Of a stretch of DNA of 64,000 nt, positions 1 to 10,827 are shown piece after piece. Source of the stretch: Capra hircus (taxonomy: Eukaryota; Chordata; Mammalia; Artiodactyla; Bovidae); the NCBI RefSeq assembly GCF_001704415.2, contig NW_017189517.1:11791167-11855166 (forward strand). The letters run 5' to 3'. Position 1 is the first letter of the stretch. Every line of letters starts with the position of its first letter. Made by a program: the position numbers and the translations under genes. The notes beneath the pieces were generated by a model. That model searched no databases and was not told the origin of the DNA. It saw only the letters and a program-made list of their open reading frames with translations.

Positions 1-406
1 CATATTGATATCAGTGACCAGGCTTTATTTTTCCAGTATGTGAGAGCCAGCACCACTTGGCAAGGACGCTAGTGACTCAAGGACGGTATGGCAAGTGGAC
101 CAGCTGACGTTTAACGTCTTTTCTCACCCCAACTTTCCCCAGCTTTGAAGTCTTAGAAAAATGCTACCTCTATCCTGACTCTTGGTTTCGAGATACTTCC
201 ACATGAGGAAATTCACCCCCGACCGCCTTCAAGAAATGACCCTCAAGAATGCAACAAAAAAAGCTAAAACCCAATTTATTGGAAATGTATTTTCTTCTAA
301 TTAAAGCATTAACCCTTACCCTGAATGCTTCACATTTAGCACATTTCCTGAACTGGTAGTGACTGCTAGTGAGAGGCAAAATGGGACAAATTTCATTGAG
401 AGTCTT

Positions 407-543
407 TTTTTTTTTTAATTGAAGGATAATTGCTCTACAGAATTTTGTTGTTCTCTGTCAAACCTCAACATGAATCAGCCATAGGTATACATATGTCCCC
501 TCCCTCTTGAACCCCCCTCCTATCTTCCTCCCCATCCCACCCC
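407..543 (-). mobile_element. L1 (ruminant) 3' end, 5'-truncated
   Basis: A poly-T run followed by the ruminant L1 3' end in reverse orientation, matching the related copy at 46605-46795. The 14-bp target-site duplication TCATTGAGAGTCTT is perfect at 393-406 and 544-557, so this is a complete, short 5'-truncated retrotransposition event. Confidence 0.85.
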
Positions 544-1262
544 TCATTGAGAGTCTTGATTCTCAAACTGTAGGGTGTAGCGGAGTCCCGAATGGCTGCC
601 CCCTTCCCCCAGGGTTTCTGATCCAGTAGGTTTAAGGTGGGATCCAGGAACTTGTGACCCAGTGATGTCGATGCATGTCTATACTATGGGACCACAGTTG
701 AGAACCACTTGGGATCTTGCTGAGAATGAGAGCCCTTCCCAAGTACCTGATAACTGTAACTCTTTTCATATGGTTCCCCTAGCTCCTTCTGTACTTTATG
801 TCCTTTCAGGGAGAGAATTTTGATAAAAATGCCAGGCTGTACAGTATAATGGGGGTTTCCCTTTCTCTCACTGAAGAAAACTCGGGAAATAAAAGGCAAA
901 CAGTAGGGAAGGGTTTTGTAGTGCTATTCCATTTTGATAAGCTCACTAATGTTCTTCTGGCTTTGAAGGAGTTGTCTTATTTTTCTTTCTGCTCCACGTT
1001 CACTTGGAGGCAGCTTCTTTCTTGATGCAGTCTTATATTTTGCTTGGGAATTTATTACATTTCCTGCTTATAAAAGTGATACCATGAGGTGTTTATTTTT
1101 ATACCAGACATAGATTCTTTAAGAATGATTAATGTTGCAGAAAACTGTTAACTCCTCTTTTCAGTTAACTTCCTGAAAAAAGATTCAGGAGAAACTAATT
1201 CACTATTTGTATTTAAGAGATTAAGTCTTTAACATTTAGGTTTAGGCTGTGGGAGTATGTGA

Positions 1263-1518
1263 CGCCACTCCAGTACTCTTGCCTGGAAAATCCCATGGAC
1301 GGAGGAGCCTGGTGGGCTGCAGTCCATGGGGTCATGAAGAGTCGGACACAACTGAGCAACTTCACTTTCACTTTTCACTTTCATGCATTGGAGAAAGAAA
1401 TGGCAACCCACTCCAGTGTTCTTGCCTGGAGAATCCCAGGGACGGGGGAGCCTGGTGGGCTGCCGTCTCTGGGGTCGCACAGAGTCAGGCACGACTGAAG
1501 CAACTTAGCAGCAGCAGC
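1263..1518 (+). mobile_element. Bov-A2 SINE (dimeric)
   Basis: Two Bov-A monomers in tandem, joined by the typical linker containing TTTCACTTTCATGCATTGG, and ending in an AGC-repeat tail. It is flanked by the 9-bp duplication AGTATGTGA (1254-1262 and 1519-1527). The short open frames across it are SINE sequence and not genes. Confidence 0.9.
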
Positions 1519-1716
1519 AGTATGTGATGGCCAAAAACTAAATCTGGGAGGCGGGAGGAACAGGTATTCTTTTTTCCCTATTTATTTTCCCGTGTTATCT
1601 TATAAATATACCAGATCTATGGTTGAATCTGTTACGCATTTCATTTCTGTCTTTCTGGACTGAAAAGAATCTCATGGTGTTACTGTATGAATCCTTTAGG
1701 AACCCAAGGCCACCTT

Positions 1717-2100
1717 CGGTTCGGTTCAGTCAGTCGTGTCTGACTGTTTGCTACCCCATGAATCTCAGCACGCCAGGCCTCCCTGTCCATCACCATCTCC
1801 TGGAGTTCACTCAGACTCACGTCCATCGAGTCCGTGATGCCGTCCAGCCATCTCATCCTCTGTCGTCCCCTTCTTTTCCTGCCCCTAATCCCTCCCAGCA
1901 TCAGAGTCTTTTCCAATGACTCAACTCTTCTCATGAGGTGGCCAGAGTACTGGAGTTTCAGCTTAAGCATCATTCCTTCCAAAGAAATCCCAGGGCTGAT
2001 CTCCTTCAGAATGGACTGGTTGGATCTCCTTGCAGTCCAAGGGACTCTCAAGAGTCTTTTCCAACACCACAGTTCAAACGCATCAATTCTTCGACTCTCA
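1717..2100 (-). mobile_element. BovB LINE 3' fragment
   Basis: Reverse-strand BovB 3' region. It translates on the minus strand into the conserved C-terminal stretch (RRLLRVPWTARRSNQSILKE and GRQRMRWLDGITDSMD) and ends in the TTCAGT-rich terminus. An 8-bp duplication GCCACCTT lies at 1709-1716 and 2101-2108. It carries no reverse-transcriptase core, so it is not autonomous. Confidence 0.9.
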
Positions 2101-2700
2101 GCCACCTTGGTTACCCCAATTTATACTGATGTCACAAGGAATACCTGAGAACTTTTCTTGCTTATGTGGGGTGTTTCATTACGTTTCTTGGCCTCAAGCA
2201 TTTCCCAGGCAGTTTTCTTATATGTCATGTAGATGTAAGGAGGAGAAAGGCAGTTAAAATCATGTCTAAGTAAACAGCACATCTTGACAACACCTGTCTT
2301 GGTGTCAGGTTACAATGAGGAGGCATTATTCACCTCAGTTTAGATTCTTACAGTAAAAAATTCAGGGAAACTGTATGTATTCATTTTTGTCCAGTTCTTT
2401 ATTTACCTTGTGACTGACTGAGAAAAGGAGGGAGGGAGACAGTTTTAGTTTTATATTGAGTCCTGAGAAATTGTTGGTTTAAAGTTTCTTTTTTTTTTAT
2501 GTAAGTGTGTTTGTGACATAGGTTTCCTTTCAGTGACAAACTATCAGAGATGCCAAATTCCCCTAAAGAAATCCACCCTATATACAAGCATGTTTTCCAA
2601 TGTAATATCAGAAATTTTTTTTTCAGTGTTTAAATTTACCTGAAAAGCACTCCTGTTATTTAATTAGTGAGAACCCTTTCCGTTTTGGTTTTGTGTTTAG

Positions 2701-3092
2701 AATTCTTCAAAGAACTACTTGAAAATGCGGAAAAGTCCCTGAATGACATGTTTGTGAAGACATACGGCCACTTGTACATGCAGAATTCTGAGCTGTTTAA
2801 AGATCTCTTCGAAGAGTTGAAGCGCTACTATGTGGCAGGGAACGTGAACCTGGAGGAAATGCTGAATGACTTCTGGGCCCGCCTCCTGGAGCGCATGTTC
2901 CGCCTGGTGAACTCCCAGTACCACTTCACAGACGAATATCTAGAGTGCGTGAGCAAGTACACAGAGCAGCTGAAGCCCTTTGGAGACGTCCCTCGGAAAC
3001 TGAAGCTCCAGGTCACTCGTGCATTTGTGGCAGCCCGCACTTTTGCTCAGGGCTTAGCAGTTGCAAGAGATGTAGTGAGCAAAGTCTCAGTG
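2701..3092 (+). CDS. GPC4: GPC4 exon (probably exon 3), glypican core helical domain
   Basis: Exon of glypican-4, a GPI-anchored heparan sulfate proteoglycan of the cell surface that modulates growth-factor signalling (Wnt, FGF, BMP). Seen directly: a 392-nt open exon between an AG acceptor (2699-2700) and a GTAAGT donor (3093). It starts with two bases of a split Glu codon and ends in phase 0. It encodes FFKELLENAEKSLNDMF, then a helix-rich stretch with NLEEMLNDFWARLLERMF and one conserved Cys in LECVSKYTEQ. The residues fit the N-terminal glypican helical core, about residue 107-237 of the mature-length protein. The open frame before 2701 is intron. One residue, Arg encoded by AGA at 3066-3068, differs from the Gly I recall in human GPC4. 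GPC6, the closest paralogue, is less likely given the C-terminal exons. Confidence 0.96.
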
Positions 3093-3657
3093 GTAAGTAC
3101 TGTTTACATTCTATGTTGTTTTGTTTTATGTTAAAAGAAAGTTTGGGAGGTATGGGAAGATAAATGACTAGAATTCCATTGCCATCTTTTCTATCTCTCC
3201 CCTCTCGTCACCTATGCTTTGTCCTGATAACATGAGCACTGTATTGCTATAAACAATACAGTGATGACCATCTTCATGTATCGCTATCATTCTTTTCATG
3301 GTTTCCTTGGTAGCCGTTTTTAGAAATGTGCACTACCTGCTCTTGACGTAATGGGTTTGCAGAATTATCAGGAAAGAGAATGAAATTGTAGTATGCAGGA
3401 AAGAACAGACGCAATGAACCATATTTTCCTCATTTGTCAATTACAAGAATCAGACAAGACCAGTATTTTTCAGACTGTTCTTTGGAGCCAGCTAAGGGGG
3501 TACCTCAGGGGCCTCCTTGATAGGAGACAAGGGAGACGCAGACTTAGTGGGCTAGACTCTGCATCTGTGCCTTTACCTCCTGGCTGCCCTAGGAAACCTT
3601 TGCTCTCCTCAGTTTTATGTAGTAGGGTTTTTTGTTTGGTTGGGTTTTGTTTTTGTT

Positions 3658-3767
3658 TATTTGTTTTTTTGGCTGCATCAGGTGAGTCTTCGTTCCCCAA
3701 CCAGGGATCAAATCCATGACCCCTGCAATTGGAAGCATGGAGGCTTAACCACTGGACCACCAGGAAA
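3658..3767 (-). mobile_element. CHR-type tRNA-derived SINE
   Basis: Reverse-strand CHR family SINE. The tail side starts as poly-T plus GGCTGCATCAGG, and the tRNA-like head ends as CCACTGGACCACCAGG. It is diverged; I could not fix its target-site duplication. Confidence 0.75.
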
Positions 3768-4247
3768 ATATTTTGAGCAAGATTTCAAGGAGGGAAAAAT
3801 TCTATGCCTCCTTCACCCATCCTCTCCCCACGGTGAAATCTGAAAACATTTTGAAGGCCTTTCTGCCTCTACGTTTCCATGACTCAGTGCCAGTGAAGTC
3901 GGACAATTAATTCCAGAGCAAAGTTATCTGTGTAGGACTGATCTTAGTGCTATTACCATTAGACCCTCAAAGGGTCATAACCCAGACAACATGGGCAGAC
4001 CAGGATTCATGGCCCCCCTGATTATAGAGGAAACTTAATTTAAGAGAATGAAGATAATTATGTATTGTGAAAATTAGGTGCTTATCAGATGTTTCGTTTT
4101 AGCATTGCATGGTGTGTTAGTTGATTGGTTGCATTCATTTTTACAGTTGTGTGTGTTCACGTTTCCCAGCCATTAAATGACAGGAAACAATTCTTTATAG
4201 CACATTTTGTTCACTCCTTTTCCTCCTGATATTTTCATCATAAATGG

Positions 4248-4266
4248 CAAAAAAAAAAAAAAAAAA
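4248..4266 (+). repeat. Poly-A run
   Basis: An uninterrupted run of about 19 A followed by GAAAGAAA. No SINE or LINE body is recognisable immediately upstream, so it may be a simple repeat or the tail of an eroded retroposon. Confidence 0.6.
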
Positions 4267-5437
4267 GAAAGAAATGTTGGGGCATAGGAGAGCTGGGTGG
4301 GAGCAAGTAGGAAGATGATGGTTATAATTAAAGGAATAGCCTGGTTCCTGAACTTTGGCCCACCTCAGCACCCATTATTAATTTTGGAGATGCTCATGTC
4401 AGAGTCCCTAAACAATGCATAGTGAGTCCAGATCAAAGTTATTGACATCATAGTTCCCCTCACACATCTACCCTCTTTCAGCAATTCCTTGCATTTATCC
4501 TAAGCTGAGTAGCCAGTAAGGCACTGCTGTGTGATTTTGAATGTCTGTGTGCATGTGCATGCCAGAGAGAAAAGCAAGGACTAGAAAACCCTTTGCAAGT
4601 GTTTTACAGTGGTTTCTTTACATTAACCTCCTCCTTCCCTTTGAGTTTATTCTTGGGAAGAAGGACCAAGCTGACACAAGCCTGCTGTGGTGTTAGCCTC
4701 ACTTAGCAAGGTTGGGGCCCCTTTAGAGAACTGAGATTCCAGAACCCCTAACTGGAGGAGGAAGGTGGTGGTCAGAACAAGGAAGCAGGTTGGAAGCTTG
4801 AGGGCTAGAAGGCTAGTCTTCGTCATGCCACCTCCCAGAGGAGAGAGAAATGAACACTTGCAGCTTCCCTGTGTTGCATTCGTCTTGACATAGTTTTCAG
4901 AATTAACTGTGGGCAATCAGTAAGATTGACCATTCACCCTTACTTACCTATGCAGTAAAGAGTATGTGACCCAAAAGGAAAGAATCACAATTTCCGATGT
5001 TGCTTTTGATAAGAATTTTTTTTTAAGCAAGAAAGAAATTTCTGTGTACCTTAGTTTTGACAAGCGGTATAAGAAAGTTACTTTCCAAATACGACCCTAG
5101 ATTTTTTCAGAATTGATCCCTATTCTGTATTCTCATGTCTGCCTAAGAGATATTTGCATCATTATGTGAGAATGCAATGAATACAAGCTATAGAGCTCAG
5201 TTTACTTTGAATAAAACATTACTTGCCAATTGTTTAGTGGAAAATACTGATATGACTTAAAACATTTTTATTAAAATATAGTTTATTTCCAATGTTAGTT
5301 TCTCATGTACAACCAGGTGATTCAGTTATATATATATACACACACACACACATATTTTTCATATTCTTTTCCATTATGATTTATCCCAGGATTTGAATAT
5401 AGTTCCTTGTGCTATATAGTAAGACCTTGTTGTTTAT

Positions 5438-5487
5438 GTATTATATATAGTAGTGTGTATCTGTATTATGTATAGTAGTGTGTAATC
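5438..5487. repeat. 25-bp tandem duplication within L1
   Basis: Two 25-bp units at 5438-5462 and 5463-5487 both follow GTATTATRTATAGTAGTGTG and differ at three positions (one in the core, two at the end). The duplication probably arose after L1 insertion by slippage. Confidence 0.8.
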
Positions 5488-5944
5488 CCAAACTCTTAAT
5501 TTCTCCCTCCCCCATTCCCTTTTCCCTTTGCTAAGCATAATTTTGTTTTCTATGAGTCTGTTTCTGTTTTGTAGATACGTTCACTTGCATAATCTTTTAG
5601 ATTCTATGTATAAATACTACCATATGGCATTTGTCTTACTGTCTGACATACTTTACTTAACATGACACTCTAGCTCCATCCATGTTGCTGTAAATGGCAT
5701 TATTTCAATCTTTTTTATAACAGAATAGTATTCCATTGAACAGGTACCACGTGTTCTTTACCCATTTGTCTGCTGATGGGCATTTAGGTTGCTGCCATGT
5801 TATGGCTATTGTCAATAATGCTGCTATGAACATTGGAGTGCCTGTATGTTTTCAAATTAGAGTTTCTGCCATAAATAAGCCAAGGAATGAGATTGCAAGA
5901 TCATGTGGTAACTGTTTTTAGTTTTGTAAGGAACCTCCATATGG

Positions 5945-6136
5945 GGCTTCCCTGATAGCTCAGTTGGTAAAGAATCTGCCTGCAATGCAGGAGACCCTGG
6001 TTCGATTTTTGGGTCAGGAAGATCCGCTGGAGAAGGGAGTGGCTACCCACCCCAGTATTCTGGCCTGGAGAATTCCGTGGACTGTATAGTCCCTGGGGTC
6101 GCAAAGAGTCAGACACAACTGAGCGACTTTCACTTG
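5945..6136 (+). mobile_element. Bov-tA SINE inserted in L1
   Basis: tRNA-Glu-like head (GGCTTCCCTGATAGCTCAG), then the Bov-A body (GTCGCAAAGAGTCAGACAC). Flanked by the 8-bp duplication CCATATGG (5937-5944 and 6137-6144), which shows that the SINE landed in an L1 already in place. Confidence 0.92.
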
Positions 6137-7957
6137 CCATATGGTTCTTCATAGTGGCTGTAGCAATTTACACTCATGCCAGCAATGTAGTAGGGTTCCT
6201 TTTTCTCCACATCCTCTCCAGCATTTATTATTTGTAGACTTTTTAATGATGGCCAATCTGACTGGACTGAGGTGGTACCTTATTATAGTTTTGATTTGCA
6301 TTTCTCTTAACAATTATTGAAGGTGAGCATCTTTTCGTGTGCTTATTGGCCATCTGTATGTCTTGCTTAGAGAAATGTGATTATTCTAAATGTTACGTTT
6401 ATAATTAGAAACCTTAAAAAATAATATTTTGCTTCACTACTGAGCATCTTCTCAACCTAAGGACTGACTTGAAATCAAACTCTTCAACTAGGTTGAGTTG
6501 TATCTAAATTACGTAATAATAAGACACTCAAGTATGAAATCAGTTTCTGAAACTGCCAAAACACAAATTATGTAAAAACCTATCATCTATGTAATGTTTC
6601 TTTTTAGAAGGTTGTAAATTCATTACATTTGTTTTTGGACTATGACTACCAGTTCAACAGAGATTTTAATTTAAGGTGTAGTGTATATTTAAAATTGAAG
6701 ATGTTGAAGAAACTACATTTGATTAATACAATAAGTAAGCTCTAACAGTTTGGGGACTCAGGGAATGTTTTTTCATATAGATTCCCACCCCTGCCAACTG
6801 TTATCCAATTGTACTTTAAAGGTGGACTAGAACAACCCAAGAAATAAATATTTCCTTCTTTTAGTATCCAGTAGAATTAATTAGCTTTTTAAAGAGACCC
6901 ACCTCACCCACTTCATCTAACAAGAGGTCAGTAAAGTCAAATATGAAGACCATTGCGGTCCTGGGGCTAGTTATTGCTTACTTAACTCAGAGATGTTCCC
7001 ACTTTCTCTTCATGAGCATAGGCCCTGCTTTTCCAGTTTACTTGTGTAACAAAAGGGTTGCGGTTACGTGTTGAGCAACGATTTGATTGTCACTAAGCCT
7101 TTTAAAGGCCATTAGCACCAGCAGGCCTAACTGACGGCAAGAGAAGTCACTTCTTAAAGTATACTTGCCTTGCTTCAGTTTTTCTGGGCACAGACATCCA
7201 GAGATTTCAGCTTACTCCATTGAGCTTTGCAATTCAAACTGCAGAAAAGTTCCTTTAATTAGGAACAGATGGTTAAAGAATACCCTGGTGCTCCACATCT
7301 TTGTATTACTTATTCCATCTTTACTTGTCATGGTTCATGATACATTTCTTATTTACCTGCTTGCAGCAGCAGTTTTGCCTGGAAGGGTGAAGTCTGTTGT
7401 GGTCTTTCAAAAATGCACAAGTGGTTACATGCACCATGAAAATCAATAGCTCCTATGCCAAAGAGAGTTGCATTCTCATGGTTTCAATTAACACTGACAT
7501 AATGGGGCTATGTCTACACCCCCACCCCAAACCACAGGGACTATAATTAGAAATCAGTGCTTTTTAGCATTGTGATGTCTAAATAACTATCCTGCCTTGA
7601 AAACGAGATCCATTGATGCCTCTTGATTTCTGTCTATTTGCAATGCACCAACACCTACAAGAGTACTATACAAATTATTTTCCCATTTTCCCAAATTGTT
7701 ATGTCTATTTTAAAAATGAGCAATACAAAAAAGCTTTTAAGCGTACATATATATTCAGCCCTTAAGATTCTTTTTCAGTCACAAAGACTAGAATTGCAAA
7801 GAGGAAGGAGGGAGGTATATATATTCTCTACACTATAATATATACAGAGGTAGAGATGAGGAAGGTAGGGATATGGGAAGTGTCACAGAGTGAAGATTCT
7901 CAAAACGGTAATAGAGCCCTCTACAAGGGGGGAATACAAAGATGCTTCAATTTAATC

Positions 7958-8145
7958 ACAAAGTCGTGTCTGACTCTTTGTGACCCCATGGACTGTAGCC
8001 TGCCAGGCTCCTCTGTCCATGGGATTCTCCAGGCAAGATTCCTGGAGTGGGTTACCATTTCCTTATCCAGGGGATATTCTGGACCCCAGAATTGAACCTG
8101 CCTGGCAGGCGGATTCTTTAACCACTAAGCCACCTGGGAAGCCCC
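7958..8145 (-). mobile_element. Bov-tA SINE
   Basis: Reverse complement of the complete Bov-tA unit. The Bov-A part is at the left (GTCGTGTCTGACTCTTTGTG) and the tRNA-like head at the right (GAGCCACCTGGGAAGCC-like, with changes). Confidence 0.88.
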
Positions 8146-8904
8146 TTGACTTATTATTAACAAGTCTACTTAAAACCACAACAACACTTATTTTCAAGCA
8201 TTTATGTAGTTTCAGTTTTACCTACCATGTGGCCCTACATACTCCTGCATGAATCTTAGCTTATTTAATGTTTTTTGTTACATCTTTGAAATTCTATTAT
8301 TAGGGAAATAGGAGCATCTTCGCTTTCTTTCTTTGCACGTGTGCGTATTGAATCCAAAACTAGTTGGGAAATTGTTAAATAAACCCTTCACATCTCACAG
8401 TGTGTTTGGGTTCCCTATCTTTTTCTTTAACCATAATTTGGAAAAAGATTTCCTGTTATTTTTATTGGGTGCTTATGTTACCAAGCAACAGATAAAAATC
8501 TAGAGCCTTTCTGTTTGTTCAGTACTATTGGCAGCACAGGGGAAAAATGTTGTAGTGAGTGTATGTTAGGAACTGGAAGAAACTAGGAGGAAATGTGTTT
8601 TTAACTTGAGTGCCGCATGTCGACTGCCATCACTGTGTAATGTGGCTGAAGGCTCGTTCTGAATTACTGAAATGAAATCCACGCTGTGTGAAGAGCCTTG
8701 GCTCCAGCATTTCTCTTTTTTCAGGTGGCTTGCAAGTAGTTTTTAATGTGGTGTTTTGAAAATGCAGGTTATTTGGTAGAAAGTCCTGATCTATATTAAG
8801 AGAATCTTCGCAGAGAAAAGGACATTTCTGCAAAAGCTTTTTATAGCAGAAATGGCATGCAGCTGTCAGTGTATATTCTGAGGAAGGTAGGAACAAGTAT
8901 TTTC

Positions 8905-8941
8905 AAGAGTCTTTACTAAGTTAAAGAGTCTTTACTAGTTA
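8905..8941. repeat. 19-bp tandem duplication
   Basis: AAGAGTCTTTACTAAGTTA (8905-8923) is followed directly by AAGAGTCTTTACTAGTTA (8924-8941), a two-copy tandem that differs by one base. It lies in intronic sequence without a recognised element. Confidence 0.8.
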
Positions 8942-9073
8942 AAAAGGGAAAAGAGGATTCCCGCCCTGCCCCCCCCCCGACCCTGACAGACTTTTACCAT
9001 AAAACATACTAGCAGCTAAGATCTAAATGTTTGTTTATCTTACCATTTAGAAATACCTTAGTCAGTCTTGAGG

Positions 9074-9379
9074 GGCTTCCCTGGTAGCTCAGCTGGTAAA
9101 GAATCCACCTGCAATGCAGGAGACCCTGGTTCAATTCCTGGGTTGGGAAGATCCCCTGGAGAAGGGATAGGCCACCTACTCCCATATTCCTGGGCTTCCC
9201 TGGTGGCTCAGACAGTAAAGAATCTGCCTGCAATGCGGGAGACCTGGGTTTGATCCCTGGGTTGGGAAGATGCCCTGGAGAAGGACATGACACTCCACTC
9301 CCATGGACAGAGGAGGCTGGTGGGCTGCAGTCTGTGGGGTCACAAAGAGTCAGACATGACTGAGCGACTAAGCACAGCA
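9074..9379 (+). mobile_element. Dimeric Bov-tA SINE
   Basis: A first Bov-tA unit is broken in its Bov-A body near 9190 and joins directly to a second tRNA-like head at 9192. The second unit lacks about 20 bp of the usual body near 9300. The pair is flanked by one 15-bp duplication, TAGTCAGTCTTGAGG, at 9059-9073 and 9380-9394. No duplication is seen at the internal junction. The pair therefore probably inserted as one unit. Confidence 0.88.
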
Positions 9380-9574
9380 TAGTCAGTCTTGAGGATTTCA
9401 TAAGGCTTGTAATTTGGCTATTAATGTATTATTATTATGCTCAGTAGCTGAAATTGATTTTGATTTGCATTAATAAAGAAACATTGAGTCCAGATGATGT
9501 TCCCTTTCTATCTTTTAGGTCCCCCAAAGTAAACAAACTAAGCCATCCCATTCTTCTATAAATAATGTCCAAAA

Positions 9575-9780
9575 CTTCTTCTTATGCTCAGCCAGTAAAG
9601 AATCCACCTGCAATATGGGAGACCTGGGTTTGATCCCAGGGTTGGGAAGATCCCCTGGAGGAGGGCATGGCAACCCACTCCAGTATTCTTGCCTGGAGAA
9701 TCCTCATGGACAGAGGAATTTGATGGGCTACAGCCCATGGGGTCACAAAGAGTTGGACACGACTGAGCGACTAAGCACAT
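9575..9780 (+). mobile_element. Bov-tA SINE, head truncated
   Basis: Bov-tA from inside the tRNA-like head (GCTCAGCCAGTAAAGAATCC) to GAGCGACTAAGCAC. The first bases of the head are missing or replaced. Confidence 0.87.
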
Positions 9781-10324
9781 GTAAATGATATATCATGTTC
9801 TACTAGAGATTGATCATCTCTGCTACATTTAGCTGCAAGTTTTTCAAAATGTGAAAAGTTCGGCAAAATATATATTGTTTTTGGTTTTGTTCAAGTAACC
9901 TCTTCTCTCTCCATGTCTACCAGTGTTTACTTGAGCTTTTGAGTTTTTTGTATCTCTACTGCTGGTGAGTATTTTCTTTCTCACCCTGTAGCACCTTGAA
10001 GCATTTTAAGGGTATAGCATTGAGTGCATGAGTCATTAATCTTTGTTGAAAACTGTGTCATCTCATCCATAGTTATCCAGTCATATACTGTTCCATGTAG
10101 AGCAGTTGCATCCTAACTTGCTCTCCCACCTTAAAAACTGGTGAATAAATTTGAAGCCTGAAAACCAGCCCCAGAGCTGAGATAGTCACTGTGTGTGCAT
10201 ACCCTATGCTAGATCGTGGAGCTGTGGAGAAGGGCCAGCCCAGTGGGCTTCCCTCAAGGTTTCTATGTAATCTGTTACTCAAAAGATACACATTAAGGAA
10301 ATTCAGTGTACCTGCTCCCAGACA

Positions 10325-10520
10325 AAACTGCTCGAGTTCAAATCTTGGCCATTTACTGGAAGATCTTGTGTCTGTTCCTTAATCTCTTTGGGTCCCTGCT
10401 TCCTCATCTGTGAAATGAAATGATAATATTCATCTCCGACAATTATTTTGAAGCTTAAATGAGTTAATACGCATAAAGTACTTAGAACCTGGCACACATA
10501 GTAAGTATTTAATATCATAT
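10325..10520 (+). mobile_element. MIR SINE
   Basis: Ancient mammalian MIR pattern: GTTCAAATCTTGGCCATTTA, a core with TCCTCATCTGTGAAATGAAA, then TTAAATGAGTTAATACGCAT and CTGGCACACATAGTAAGTAT. It predates the ruminant elements. Confidence 0.75.
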
Positions 10521-10619
10521 AAACCTGTGAAATCCAATAAAAGGTATCAGAAAATGAATTCTGACACTGAAGAGAATATTTTTCTCTTCAATGTTTACAT
10601 CTCAAACCTTCATGATCAT

Positions 10620-10827
10620 GGTGGTTTAGTTGCTAAGTGCTGTCCGACTCTTGCCACTCCATGAACTTTAGCCTGTCAGGTTCCTCTGTCTATGGGATTC
10701 TCCAGGCAAGAATGCTGGAGTGGGTTGCCATTTCCTCCTCCAGGGGATCTTTCTGACCCAGGGATCAAACCCAGGTCCTCCTGCATTGCAAGCAGATTCT
10801 TTACCAACTAAGCTACGAGGGAAGCCC
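10620..10827 (-). mobile_element. Bov-tA SINE
   Basis: Reverse-strand Bov-tA, diverged in the head (GCTACGAGGGAAGCCC at the right end). No clear target-site duplication. Confidence 0.88.

Larger units (their letters stand above)
1..2700 (+). other. GPC4: 3' part of GPC4 intron 2
   Basis: Non-coding sequence that ends in a pyrimidine-rich tract and an AG acceptor at 2699-2700. It holds an L1 3' fragment (407-543), a Bov-A2 SINE (1263-1518) and a BovB 3' fragment (1717-2100), listed separately. The remainder shows no open reading frame I recognise and no RNA gene. Intron numbering assumes the nine-exon mammalian GPC4 structure. Confidence 0.8.
5256..6390 (-). mobile_element. L1 LINE fragment, interrupted by a SINE
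   Basis: Reverse-strand artiodactyl L1 3' region. Typical L1 phrases appear in order: CAATGTTAGTTTCTCATGTA, CATCCATGTTGCTG, a diverged form of the usual ATATTCCATTG phrase, TTTAGGTTGCTGCCATG, AACATTGGAGTGC, TTTATTATTTGTAGACTTTT and TTTGATTTGCATTTCTCTTA. A Bov-tA SINE splits it at 5945-6136. A short TA/CA microsatellite (about 5327-5353) and a 25-bp two-copy tandem duplication (5438-5487) lie inside. Coding capacity is lost. Confidence 0.88.

Noticed and set aside
1229..1527. Overlapping open frames on both strands (also at 9009-9401, 32050-32430, 55298-55700 and others)
   Set aside because: These lie in Bov-tA, Bov-A2 or BovB ends, where the same short translated phrases recur many times.
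9074..9380. Possible tRNA gene, because the SINE heads have tRNA-like A and B boxes
   Set aside because: The heads belong to Bov-tA/CHR SINEs, with no complete cloverleaf or anticodon arm.
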